A DNA stretch of 64,000 bases from DATAOG01 sp963753685 (GTDB lineage: Bacteria; Pseudomonadota; Alphaproteobacteria; Geminicoccales; Geminicoccaceae): the NCBI GenBank assembly GCA_963753685.1, contig CAVWDE010000010.1:124001-188000 (forward strand), given 5' to 3'. Under the pieces are notes generated by a model, which made no database searches, was not told where the DNA came from, and saw only the letters and a list, made by a program, of their open reading frames with translations. Positions within the stretch are counted from its first letter, which is position 1; each line of letters begins with the position of its first letter. Of the stretch, positions 36,973 to 46,525 are shown in pieces. The translations under genes were made by a program, and so were the position numbers.

Positions 36973-39609
36973 GTGATCGGTACGCTCGACACCTGGCGGC
37001 TGGCGGCCGCACTCGCAACGCTGTTGACGATCTCCCCGGTCGCCCTGGCGCAGGCTCCGGTCGCGCCCGCCGAGACCGGCTCGACGCAGCGGTTCACCGC
37101 GTCGCCGCCGCCCGCGCCCGCGCCGGAGCTCAACACCGAGCGACTGCAGGGCCTGATCGACACGCTCGAGGACCCGGCCAAGCGCGATCAGCTGATCGCC
37201 ACCCTGCGCACCCTCGAGACCGCGCAGGCGGATCAGCATCCCGCAGGCGAGACCATCCTCTCGGACGACGTGGTCGCGAGCCTTTTGGGCGAGATCACGG
37301 CGCGCACCAACGTGGTCCGCCGGGTGTCGCTCTCGATCCTGGATTCGCTCGATCAGATCCCGCTCCTGGTCGACTGGCTCGAGGCCCAGGCCAAAGACCC
37401 GGACCAGCGCTCGCTCTGGCTGCACGTCGGCCTGCGCGTGGCGACTTACATGGGGCTCGCGATCCTGGCCTACGTCGGGGTCGTGATGGCGCTGCGGCCG
37501 GGCCGCCGCAGCCTCGCCCCCGAGTTCGAGAGCGGGGTGTTCGACCGGGTGGTCCGGCTGTGCGTCAGGCTCCTGCTCGACCTGGTGCCGGTGCTCGCCT
37601 TTGCGGTCACGGTGTTCGCCACGATCGCCGTGGTCGAGCCCTCGGCCGAGGCGCGCGCCGTGGTCCTGCCCTTGATCCACGCGGTGATCCTGGAACGCGT
37701 CGGGCTCGGCTTGGCCCGCATGATCTTCGCGCCCAAGACGCCGAGGCTGCGCCTGCTGTCGATCTCGGACGCGGCCGCCGCCGACGGCTTCCGCTGGCTG
37801 TGGCGGCTGACCGCGACCACGATCTACGGCTACTTCGCGCTCGAGGCGGGTCGCCAGCTGGGCCTGCCCTGGACGATTCACGGCTTCCTGCTGCACGTGC
37901 TGTTCTTCGGCATCCTGCTGATGGTGATGACCATCATCGTGCAGACCCGGACGCCCGTCGCGGCCGCGATCGCGGGCCTGTCGGACGAGCCGCACAGCCC
38001 GATCGTGCGCCGCCTGCCCTGGCGGAGCCTGGCGAGCGTCTGGCATCTGCTGGCGCTGTTCTATGTCCTGTTCGTGTACTTCGTGTGGGCGCTCCAGGTG
38101 CCGGGCGGCTTCCGGCTGCTGTTCGGCGCCACGCTCGGCAGCGCGCTGATCGGGATCGGCTGCTGGCTCGGGCTGCGCCTGATCGAGCACCTGTTCGGCC
38201 GCGACCTCCATCTCGGCCAGGAGGCCGAGGCCGCGCTGCCGGGGGTCGACAGCCGGTTCAAGCGCTATCTGCCGATCATCGGCGGCATCCTGCGCGCCCT
38301 GGTGTGGCTCGCCGCGGCCACGGCGCTGCTCCACGTCTGGGGTTTCGGGACCCTGCGCTGGCTGGTCAGCGATTCGGGTCAGGCCCTGAGCGGCCACCTG
38401 TTGATCGTGGCCGTCGTCGTGGTCGTGACCATCGTCATCTGGGAGGTGATCAGCCTGATCATCGAGCGCACGGTGACCGAGAAGGACGAGGAGGGCAATC
38501 TGCGGCTGAGCAATCGCGCCCGCACCCTGCTCAACATCGCGCGCAGCTTCCTTTTGGTGTTCCTCAGCCTGATCGCGCTGTTCCTGATCCTGTCCGAGCT
38601 CGGTCTCAACATCGCACCCCTGCTCGCCGGCGCCGGCGTGATCGGCCTCGCGATCGGCTTCGGCTCGCAGAAGCTGGTCCAGGACATCATCACCGGGCTG
38701 TTCGTGCTGCTCGGCGACACCATGCGGGTCGGCGACGTGGTCGAGGTCGCCGGCCGGACCGGCGTGGTCGAGGAAATGACGATGCGGACCGTGGTGTTGC
38801 GCGAATATTCCGGTAGGGTGCACACCATCCCGTACAACTCGATCGACACGGTCACCAACTACACCAAGGACTACTCCTATGCGGTGTTCGACATCGGGGT
38901 GGCCTACCGCGAGAGCGTCGATCAGGTCATGGACGTGCTGCGCGAGATCGGCCGCGAGATGAACCGCGAGCCCTATTTCCGCCGGCTGATCCTGGAGCCG
39001 CTCGAGGTCGCGGGCGTCGACAAGTTCGCCGATTCCGCGGTCGTGATCAAGGCGCGGATCAAGACCCGGCCGCTCAAGCAGTGGGAGGTCAGCCGCGAGT
39101 TCAACCGGCGGCTCAAGAATCGCTTCGACGAACTCGGCATCGAGATTCCGTTCCCGCACCAGACGCTCTATTTCGGGACCGACAAGGAGGGCAAGGCGCC
39201 GGCCGCGCCGTTGCGGGTCGAGAACATTGCCGACCTGGCCAACGGCAAGCATCAGGCCGCCGAGCATCCGACCACCGAGCATCCGGCCGCCGAGCGTCGG
39301 GCCGCCGATGTGGGCCCGCCGGCCGAGGCGCCGGTGACCGAGTTCGAACGAGCGGCGGCCGCAGCCCATCTTCGCCCCCTCCCGCGGTGGCTGAGCCGGG
39401 CCACGCGCGGTGCACAGACGGTGGGTTTGCGGCTCGCCTGGCGATCGGTCTGCTGCTCGCGACGCTCGCGACTGGCTGCACGTCGCACCCGGCGGCGCCA
39501 ACGGTGCCTCCGGAGCCCGGCCAGGCCGCCGCCGACGAGGGCGGACCCGCCGTCCCTTACCAGGTCGAGTTCCAAGGCATCGATGACAGCGAGCTGCAGC
39601 AGCTCCTGA
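36973..39609 (+). CDS. Large mechanosensitive channel of the MscS family (C-terminus probably altered by a frameshift)
   Basis: About 878 aa as read. GTG 36973 starts a signal peptide (WRLAAALATLLTISPVALAQ); TTG 36943 is an alternative. A periplasmic helical domain, many membrane segments and the MscS pore (LAGAGVIGLAIGFGSQKLVQ near residue 555, then DIITGLFVLLGD and the beta domain VEVAGRTGVVEEM) follow, as in MscK-like channels that release solutes under osmotic shock. The last ~75 residues overlap tamA out of frame and look non-native. Dropping one T in GAGTTC at 39340-39345 would end the gene at TGA 39392-39394, just past the tamA start. Confidence 0.85.
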   Translation: MIGTLDTWRLAAALATLLTISPVALAQAPVAPAETGSTQRFTASPPPAPAPELNTERLQGLIDTLEDPAKRDQLIATLRTLETAQADQHPAGETILSDDVVASLLGEITARTNVVRRVSLSILDSLDQIPLLVDWLEAQAKDPDQRSLWLHVGLRVATYMGLAILAYVGVVMALRPGRRSLAPEFESGVFDRVVRLCVRLLLDLVPVLAFAVTVFATIAVVEPSAEARAVVLPLIHAVILERVGLGLARMIFAPKTPRLRLLSISDAAAADGFRWLWRLTATTIYGYFALEAGRQLGLPWTIHGFLLHVLFFGILLMVMTIIVQTRTPVAAAIAGLSDEPHSPIVRRLPWRSLASVWHLLALFYVLFVYFVWALQVPGGFRLLFGATLGSALIGIGCWLGLRLIEHLFGRDLHLGQEAEAALPGVDSRFKRYLPIIGGILRALVWLAAATALLHVWGFGTLRWLVSDSGQALSGHLLIVAVVVVVTIVIWEVISLIIERTVTEKDEEGNLRLSNRARTLLNIARSFLLVFLSLIALFLILSELGLNIAPLLAGAGVIGLAIGFGSQKLVQDIITGLFVLLGDTMRVGDVVEVAGRTGVVEEMTMRTVVLREYSGRVHTIPYNSIDTVTNYTKDYSYAVFDIGVAYRESVDQVMDVLREIGREMNREPYFRRLILEPLEVAGVDKFADSAVVIKARIKTRPLKQWEVSREFNRRLKNRFDELGIEIPFPHQTLYFGTDKEGKAPAAPLRVENIADLANGKHQAAEHPTTEHPAAERRAADVGPPAEAPVTEFERAAAAAHLRPLPRWLSRATRGAQTVGLRLAWRSVCCSRRSRLAARRTRRRQRCLRSPARPPPTRADPPSLTRSSSKASMTASCSSS

Positions 39610-41249
39610 AGCAGGTCTCGGAGACCGAACAGCTGGTCGACCGGCCGCCGCCCAGCCTGGTCCGCCTGCGCGCGCGTGCCGAGGCCGACCGCCCGCGGCT
39701 GCAGGAGGCCTTGCGCTCGAAGGGCTACTACGATGCCGAGATCGCGCTCCAGATCGACGCCAAGGCCGAGCCGGTCCGGGTGCGGTTCGAGGTCAAGCCG
39801 GGGCCGCTCTATCGCTTTCGCGACGTGACCATCGAGGTCATGCCGCCACAGCCGCGGCCGCAGCTGCCGAGCCTCGATGAGCTCAAGATCGCGCCTGGCG
39901 CGCCGGCGGTCGCCCAGACCATCCTCGACGCCGAGGCCGCGCTGCTGGCGCGCGCCCGCACGCAGGGCTACGCGCTCGCCGCGCTCGGTCATCGCCGGGC
40001 GGTCGTCGATCACGACACCGACACCATGGATCTGACCCTGGTCCTCCAACCCGGATCCCTGGTCCGGTTCGGCGCGATCCAGCTGACCGGCCTGGAGACC
40101 GTCGAGCAGGACGCGGTCCGCCGCCGGCTGGGCTGGCAGCCCGGCGAGCTGATCACCACCCAGCGGGTCGAGGACGGGCGCAGCGCCCTGCTCGAGTCCG
40201 AGCTGTTCAACTCGGTGGTGATCAATCTCGGCACCACGCCCGATGCCGAGGGCCGGCTGCCGGTCAAGGTCGAACTGACCGAACGCAAGCCGCGCTCGAT
40301 CGGGGTCGGCGTGCGCTATCGCAGCGACGAGGGCCCGGGCGGCGACATCAGCTGGGAGAATCGCAATGTCTTCGGCCGCGGCGAGCGGGTCACGGTCGAC
40401 CTCGACGGGTCGTTCATCGGCGGCCACCTGACCGGCAACTTCCGCAAGCCGGACCTCTGGCAGCGTGACCAGGCGCTGATCGCCGGCAGCGAGCTCGCCT
40501 ACCTGAACACCGACGCCTACGACAGCCGCACCGCCAGCGCCAATGTCGGCCTCGAGCGCCGGCTCGCCAAGGGCATGACGATTTCCGCCGGGCCGGCGTT
40601 CCGGGCCTCCGACATCAAGGACAAGAACGGCGACCACGACTTCTTCGGTCTCTTGTCGCTGCCGGTGCTGTGGCAATGGGACCGCAGCGACAATCGGCTC
40701 AACCCGACCAAGGGCGGTCGGCTGGTGGCCCAGAACGAGCCGTTCGTCGACGTCACCGGCAACGATCTGGCCTTCAACAAGAGCCAGCTCAGCTACACCC
40801 ACTACCTCAAGGTCCTGGACCATCCGGGCATCGTGCTCGCGGGCCGGGGAGCGGTCGGGACCTTGTTCGGGGCCGACCGCGAACAGGTGCCGGCGGACCT
40901 GCGCTTCTACGCCGGTGGCGGCGGCTCGGTGCGCGGCTTCGGCTACCAGCTCGCCGGCCATCTGGACGACGACCACAAACCGCTGGGCGGGCGCTCGCTG
41001 CTGGAAACGTCGGCCGAGGTCCGGCTGCGCCTGACCGAGACGATCGGCGCGGTCGCCTTCGTCGACGCCGGGTCCGACTTCAGCTCGAGGGTGCCGAACC
41101 TGGGTCAGGCCCTGCGGGTCGGCGCCGGGCCGGGTCTGCGCTACTTCAGCCCGATCGGGCCGGTGCGCCTCGACATCGGGATCCCGGTCAATCCGCGCTC
41201 CTCCGACGATCCCTACCAGGTCTACGTCAGCCTCGGCCAAGCGTTTTGA
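39387..41249 (+). CDS. tamA: TamA-like outer-membrane translocation/assembly protein
   Basis: BamA/Omp85-superfamily barrel of 620 aa from GTG 39387. The signal segment (LAIGLLLATLATGC) has a lipobox-like end. POTRA-type domains (SKGYYDAEIALQID; GSLVRFGAIQLTGLETVEQ) precede a 16-strand surface-antigen barrel with the conserved GGGGSVRGFGYQ motif (the VRGF of Omp85 loop 6) and a C-terminal Phe (VYVSLGQAF). With TamB it helps insert outer-membrane proteins or move lipids. A Crp-type regulator separates it from tamB. Confidence 0.92.
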   Translation: MAEPGHARCTDGGFAARLAIGLLLATLATGCTSHPAAPTVPPEPGQAAADEGGPAVPYQVEFQGIDDSELQQLLKQVSETEQLVDRPPPSLVRLRARAEADRPRLQEALRSKGYYDAEIALQIDAKAEPVRVRFEVKPGPLYRFRDVTIEVMPPQPRPQLPSLDELKIAPGAPAVAQTILDAEAALLARARTQGYALAALGHRRAVVDHDTDTMDLTLVLQPGSLVRFGAIQLTGLETVEQDAVRRRLGWQPGELITTQRVEDGRSALLESELFNSVVINLGTTPDAEGRLPVKVELTERKPRSIGVGVRYRSDEGPGGDISWENRNVFGRGERVTVDLDGSFIGGHLTGNFRKPDLWQRDQALIAGSELAYLNTDAYDSRTASANVGLERRLAKGMTISAGPAFRASDIKDKNGDHDFFGLLSLPVLWQWDRSDNRLNPTKGGRLVAQNEPFVDVTGNDLAFNKSQLSYTHYLKVLDHPGIVLAGRGAVGTLFGADREQVPADLRFYAGGGGSVRGFGYQLAGHLDDDHKPLGGRSLLETSAEVRLRLTETIGAVAFVDAGSDFSSRVPNLGQALRVGAGPGLRYFSPIGPVRLDIGIPVNPRSSDDPYQVYVSLGQAF

Positions 41250-41391
41250 GCCGGCCGCCGAGCCCGCGGCGGCACGGTTCGACGCGAAAACACCTTGCGG
41301 TTGGCGCCAAACGGCGTAGAACCCGCATAATTGCCTAAAATCCGATCAGCAGCATCACGAACCCGTGACATCCGGCTTCGGGGGACGCCGC

Positions 41392-42084
41392 ATGCCTCAG
41401 GCCGCGCCCGTCGACAAGCGCAAGCTCCTCGAGCACCATCCGCTGTTCGGCCGCCTCGAGGCCGACGAGCTGGACCGCGTGGTGACCTACATGCGGGTGG
41501 CCCGCTACCCCCGGCGCACGGTGCTGTTCCGCAAGGGCGATCCGGGCGCCAACATGATGGTCGTGCTGCGCGGCCGGGTGAAGGTCTGCACCCATTCCGA
41601 GGACGGCAAGGAGCTGGTGCTGAACCTGTTCAGCCCCACCGAGGTGTTCGGCGAGATCGCGCTGCTGGATGGCGCCGACCGGACCGCCGACGCGGTCACC
41701 CTGGACGACTGCGAGCTCCTGGTGCTGGAGCGGCGCGACTTCATCCCGTTCCTGCGCCATCATCCGGACGCCTGCCTGCGGCTCATGGAAGTGCTCTGCC
41801 AGAAGCTCCGCCAGACCAGCCAGCTGCTGGAAGAGGCCCTGTTCCTGGAAGGGCCGTCGCGCTTGGCCAAGCGGCTGGTCCATCTGGCCGAGGCGTTCGG
41901 CAAGCCGGTCGCCGGCGGCATCCGGATCGATCTGCAGCTGTCGCAGCAGCAGCTCGGCAACATGGTCGGCATGTCGCGCGAGAGCATGAACAAGCATCTG
42001 CGCCAGTGGCGCGAGGAAGGCCTGATCCGAATTCAGGACGGCTACTACGTGGTCACCGACCTCGAGGCGCTGCGGGAGATGTGA
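41392..42084 (+). CDS. Crp/Fnr-family transcription regulator
   Basis: 230 aa from ATG 41392 (GGGGG about 7 bp upstream; GTG 41365 is possible). Cyclic-nucleotide-binding-type sensor domain (VLFRKGDPGANMMVVLRGRV, then SPTEVFGEIALLDG) and C-terminal winged HTH (LSQQQLGNMVGMSRESMNKH). No N-terminal Cys cluster, so not an oxygen-sensing Fnr. Its place between tamA and tamB is unusual. Confidence 0.92.
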   Translation: MPQAAPVDKRKLLEHHPLFGRLEADELDRVVTYMRVARYPRRTVLFRKGDPGANMMVVLRGRVKVCTHSEDGKELVLNLFSPTEVFGEIALLDGADRTADAVTLDDCELLVLERRDFIPFLRHHPDACLRLMEVLCQKLRQTSQLLEEALFLEGPSRLAKRLVHLAEAFGKPVAGGIRIDLQLSQQQLGNMVGMSRESMNKHLRQWREEGLIRIQDGYYVVTDLEALREM

Positions 42085-42199
42085 CGGCGGGCCGGAACCG
42101 GCTGGCCGGCGGCGCGCGAGCGCGCTATATTGCCGATCGGAACGAACCAGCAACCCGCGGCGAGCGAGCCTGTCATTGCCGCGCAGATCGTAGGGCGAG

Positions 42200-45100
42200 A
42201 TGATCCGACGCGTCGGCCTTGCGCTGGGTGTCGCGGTCGGCCTTGTCCTGGTCCTGATCGGCGCCGCCTTCGCCTTCGTGCAGACCGGTCCCGGTCAGCG
42301 CCTGATCGAGGCAGCGCTGGAGCGTGTTCTCGCGAGCCCCGGGACCCGCGTCGAGGTCGCAGGCCTGGCTGGCCTCGTGCCGTTCGACCTGCACGTGGCA
42401 GAGCTCCGGTTTGCAGATCCCCAGGGCGTCTGGCTCGAGGCCGAGGGACTGCGGCTGATCTGGTCGCCCGCGGCTCTGCTGCATGGCCGGGTCGAGGTGG
42501 CAGCACTCGGCGCCGACCGGATCAAGCTGCTGCGCCGGCCGCCGACCTCGCCGGCCGCCGATGACGAGCCCTTCCGGCTGCCGGAGCTGCCGACCTGGCT
42601 GCCGCCGATCGCGTTTGAGCGGCTCTCCGTCCCGCAGATCGAGCTCGGACCGGAGGTCCTCGGCGAGCCGGCCACGTTCAGCCTCGCCGGCCGCCTTGCC
42701 GGCAGCGACGATGGCCGCGCCGTCCGGCTCGCGCTCGATGCCAGGCGCGTCGATCAACCGACCGCCCGGGCCAAGCTCGATGCCCGTCTCGACCTCGAGC
42801 CGGCCGCCCTCGAGCTGACGCTCGACGCCGCCGAGACCGGCGGCCTGCTGGCCCGGCTGACCGACCGGCCGGAGGCTGGCGACTTCACCCTGCATCTGAG
42901 CGGTTCCGGCCCCCTCGACGCCTGGACCGGCGATCTGAAGCTCGACGCCGCGCGGCTGGCGAGCGCCGACGCGAAGCTCGCCGTCGCCCTGGTCGACCAG
43001 CCGCGGCTGCACCTGGACGCCAACCTGCGGCCAGCCCCGGGCGTGCTGCCCGATGAGCTCTCCAGCGTCCTGGGCGAGCGCCTCGGTCTGGCGCTGAGCG
43101 TCACGCAGACGGCGGCCCAGCGGCTGAGCGTGCAGGATCTGCGGGCGGAGACGGCGAGCGGCGACCTCGCCGGCCGGGCCGACCTCGATTTCGAGCGTGA
43201 CCAGTTCACGGCGACCGCCGATCTGCACCTGCCCAAGCTCGCGCCGCTCGGCGCGCTGCTCGGGACCCCGCTTGCCGGCGCGCTGAGCGCGCATCTGGTC
43301 GCCGATGGCGCGCTGCTGCAGCCCAAGGGCCGCCTGGCGCTCGCGATCGACGCGCCGGGCATCGACCAGATCGCAGCCGAGCGCCTCGAGACCACGCTCG
43401 ACTTTACGATGCCCGAACCGGCCGCTGTGCGGGTCTCGGGGACGGGCCGCGTGACGCGCCTGCGGCCGCCTCCGGAGGTGCCGTTGCCGGCCCAGGACGT
43501 CACCTGGCGCCTGGCGCTCGCGGGCTCGGCGGACGGCCCGCTGATGCTCAGCGAGCTGGCGCTGAACGCCAGGGACCTCGCGCTGCACGCGTCGGGCACG
43601 CTCGATCCGGGCACGCTTGCCGGGCGCGCCACGCTCGGGCTCGATGCGCCGGCGCTCGGGCCGCTCACCGCCCCCTTCGGCCAACGCCTCGATGGCCGGG
43701 CGCGCCTGGCGGCCGACCTCACCATCGGCGCGGGGGCGCACCGGATCGAGGCCAATCTGACCGGGGATCTCCAGGATCTGGCCGGCCTGCCGCCCGGTGC
43801 CGCCGAGCTGCTCGGGCCCGCGCCGCGGCTGGTCGCGCGGGTGGCGCTCGAGCCCGATCGCCGCCTGACGCTCGACAGCCTGACCATCACGGGCGCCGCC
43901 GCGACGCTCGGCGGCAATGTCGCCCTGACCCTGCCGGAGCAGACGCTCGATGGCAGACTGACCCTCGGCCTCCCGAAGCTCGCCGTGCTGACGCCGGCGC
44001 TCGGCCAGGATCTCGCGGGCGGGGTCGAGATGGAAGCGGCGGTGGGCGGCAGCGTCGCGGCGCCGACGGCTCTGCTGAAGGCCCATGGCCGGAACCTGTT
44101 GATCGCCGGCCGGCCGATCGAGAGCCTGGCGCTCGAGACCAGGGCCAGGGATCTGCTGACCGCGCCTGCCGGCACGCTCGAGGTCGCGGCCAGGGCATCC
44201 GGGCTCGAGGCCAAGGTTGCGAGCGGCTATCGCCTGCAGGATCAGAGGCTCGAGCTCACCGATCTGCGCCTGACGGCGCCCCAGACCAGCATCGCCGGCA
44301 AGCTCGCGATCGATCTCGATCACCCCCTCGCGCAGGGCGAGCTCAAGGGCGACGTCGGCGATCTCGCGGTCTTTGCGCCGCTCCTGCCGGTGCGCCTGGC
44401 CGGGCAGCTGAAGCTCGCTACCCGGCTCGAGGCCGTCGACCAGCGCCAGAAGGTTGCGCTCAACCTCGACGCCAGCGGGGTCGGCAGCGATTTCGGCCAG
44501 CTTCGCCACCTCCGGCTCGACGCCACGGTCACCGACGCTCTGGGCACGCCCGGCATCGACGCGAGCCTCCAGCTCGACGACTTCCGCCGGGATCAGGTCG
44601 TGCTCACGAGCGCCAGGGCGACCGCCAAAGGGCCGACGACCCAGCTCGCGGTGACCCTTGCGGCCGATGGCCAGATGCCGCAGCCATTCAAGCTCAATGG
44701 CCAAGCGGGTCTGAGCCTCGGCGAGCCGCTCCGGCTCCGGATCGCGCAGCTCGACGGGCAGCTGGCGGGCGCACCGCTCCATCTTGCGCAACCCGCCGAG
44801 CTCACGATCGGTGGCGAGGGTACCAGGCTCGCGGGGCTCGACCTCCACCTGGGCAAAGCCCGGCTGGTCGCCTCGGCCGATCTGGGCGCGCGCACGGTCG
44901 TGGCGGATGCGCGCCTCGAGGCGTTGCCCCTGACCCTGCTCGCCAAGTTGGGCGGGCCGGCTTTGACCGGCCAGGTCGACGCAGGCCTCAGGCTCGATGG
45001 ACCGGCCGACGACCCCCGCGGCACGCTCGATCTGAACGCGACCGGGCTCGGCTCCGGCGATCCGACCTTCGCCGGGCTGCCGCCGGCCACAGTCTCGGGC

Positions 45101-46525
45101 AAGGCGGAGCTCGCTGCGCAGCGCCTGCGCGTCGAGGTCAGCGTCCGCCGCATCAGCGAGCGACCGGTGACCCTCACCGCGGAGCTGCCGCTGGTCGTCC
45201 GGCTCAACCAGGCGGTGTTCGACCTGCCGGCGGATGGCCGCCTCGCCGGCCGCCTGGACGCCCAGCTGGAGCTCGCCCGGCTGGTCGCGCTCGCCGGCCT
45301 CGACGACCAGAGCCTGAAGGGAACCCTGAACGTCGGCCTGACCCTCAACGGCACGGTCGGTGCGCCGGGCGTCGCCGGCACGATCGAGATGCAGGACGGC
45401 AGCTATGCCAATGGCACGACCGGCACGGTCCTGCGCGCGATCTCGCTGCGCGCGGAGGCGAGCGAGCGGCAGATCGTGATCAAGGAATTCAAGGCCACCG
45501 ATGGCGGCAAGGGCTCGCTCAGCGGCGACGGCACGCTCGCGGTCGACCCGGCCGCCCATTTCCCGCTGACCCTTGGGCTGCAGATGAAGAATGCACGCCT
45601 GGTGCGGCGCGACGACGTGACCGCGACCGTCAGCGGCAAGCTCGCGCTCAGCGGCGATTTCAGCCAGCTGAAGCTGGGGGGCGGCGTCACCGTGGACCGC
45701 GCCGACCTCGGCATCCCGGACTCGACCGGGCCGGATGTCGCGGTGATTCCGGTCAAGGAGGTCGGCGGCGCTCGCACGCCGGCAGCGCCGCCGCCTTCGA
45801 GCGGCACATCGCTACCCCTGACCATGGATCTGAAGATCGATCTGCCCGGCCAGGTGTTCGTGCGCGGCCGCGGCCTGGAGTCGGAGTGGCAGGGCAAGCT
45901 GCAGGTGACCGGCCCGCTCGACAAGCTGCGCCTGGTCGGCACGCTCGAGGTCAGGCGCGGCTACGTCCTCTTCCTCGACCAGCGCCTCGTGCTGACCAAG
46001 GGCATCATCACCTTCGGCGGCGCCGTCCCGCCCGACCCCACGGTCGACATCGAGGCGACCGCGAAGAAAGGCGACCTGACGGCGATCGTCCGGATCCAGG
46101 GCCAGGCGCTCAAGCCCAACCTGACCCTGAGCAGCGAACCGGCGCTGCCCCAGGACGAGATCCTCTCGCGCCTGCTGTTCGATCGCGAAGCCAGCCAGAT
46201 CACGCCGGTCCAGGCGGGCCAGCTGGCGTTCGCCCTGAACCGGCTGCGCGGCGGCGGCGGCTTCGACGTCATGGGCAAGATCCGCTCGCTCTTGCACGTC
46301 GATACCCTCGACGTCACCAACAGCGACAACGGTTCCAACGAGCAGACGGTCCGCGCCGGCAAATACCTGAACCAGGACGTGTACGTCGAGGTCCAGAAGG
46401 GAGCCGCCGACCAGAGCGGCAAGGCCCGGGTCGAGGTCGAGATTGCGCCCAACGTCTCGGTCCAGGCCGAGACCGGGGAGAACGCGCAGGGCGGGGTCGG
46501 GATCCAATGGCGCTACGACTACTGA
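42200..46525 (+). CDS. tamB: TamB, translocation and assembly module inner-membrane subunit
   Basis: 1441 aa AsmA-like bridge protein spanning the periplasm, partner of TamA. One N-terminal membrane anchor (about residues 5-27), then a very long repetitive beta-helix region of short strands rich in Leu/Ala/Asp, and the C-terminal TamB (DUF490) domain with RGRGLESEWQGKL, LEVRRGYVLFLDQRL, TFGGAVPPDPTVDI, LSSEPALPQDEILSRLLF and a terminal IQWRYDY. Likely lipid carrier or barrel assembly factor. A TATATT box lies about 70 bp upstream. Its end overlaps the ABC-2 permease start by 19 bp. Confidence 0.95.
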   Translation: MIRRVGLALGVAVGLVLVLIGAAFAFVQTGPGQRLIEAALERVLASPGTRVEVAGLAGLVPFDLHVAELRFADPQGVWLEAEGLRLIWSPAALLHGRVEVAALGADRIKLLRRPPTSPAADDEPFRLPELPTWLPPIAFERLSVPQIELGPEVLGEPATFSLAGRLAGSDDGRAVRLALDARRVDQPTARAKLDARLDLEPAALELTLDAAETGGLLARLTDRPEAGDFTLHLSGSGPLDAWTGDLKLDAARLASADAKLAVALVDQPRLHLDANLRPAPGVLPDELSSVLGERLGLALSVTQTAAQRLSVQDLRAETASGDLAGRADLDFERDQFTATADLHLPKLAPLGALLGTPLAGALSAHLVADGALLQPKGRLALAIDAPGIDQIAAERLETTLDFTMPEPAAVRVSGTGRVTRLRPPPEVPLPAQDVTWRLALAGSADGPLMLSELALNARDLALHASGTLDPGTLAGRATLGLDAPALGPLTAPFGQRLDGRARLAADLTIGAGAHRIEANLTGDLQDLAGLPPGAAELLGPAPRLVARVALEPDRRLTLDSLTITGAAATLGGNVALTLPEQTLDGRLTLGLPKLAVLTPALGQDLAGGVEMEAAVGGSVAAPTALLKAHGRNLLIAGRPIESLALETRARDLLTAPAGTLEVAARASGLEAKVASGYRLQDQRLELTDLRLTAPQTSIAGKLAIDLDHPLAQGELKGDVGDLAVFAPLLPVRLAGQLKLATRLEAVDQRQKVALNLDASGVGSDFGQLRHLRLDATVTDALGTPGIDASLQLDDFRRDQVVLTSARATAKGPTTQLAVTLAADGQMPQPFKLNGQAGLSLGEPLRLRIAQLDGQLAGAPLHLAQPAELTIGGEGTRLAGLDLHLGKARLVASADLGARTVVADARLEALPLTLLAKLGGPALTGQVDAGLRLDGPADDPRGTLDLNATGLGSGDPTFAGLPPATVSGKAELAAQRLRVEVSVRRISERPVTLTAELPLVVRLNQAVFDLPADGRLAGRLDAQLELARLVALAGLDDQSLKGTLNVGLTLNGTVGAPGVAGTIEMQDGSYANGTTGTVLRAISLRAEASERQIVIKEFKATDGGKGSLSGDGTLAVDPAAHFPLTLGLQMKNARLVRRDDVTATVSGKLALSGDFSQLKLGGGVTVDRADLGIPDSTGPDVAVIPVKEVGGARTPAAPPPSSGTSLPLTMDLKIDLPGQVFVRGRGLESEWQGKLQVTGPLDKLRLVGTLEVRRGYVLFLDQRLVLTKGIITFGGAVPPDPTVDIEATAKKGDLTAIVRIQGQALKPNLTLSSEPALPQDEILSRLLFDREASQITPVQAGQLAFALNRLRGGGGFDVMGKIRSLLHVDTLDVTNSDNGSNEQTVRAGKYLNQDVYVEVQKGAADQSGKARVEVEIAPNVSVQAETGENAQGGVGIQWRYDY

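Noticed and set aside
42173..45559. 1128-codon open frame opposite tamB
   Set aside because: Same reason: mirror frame of the repetitive tamB coding sequence, rich in Arg/Gln/Glu without domains.
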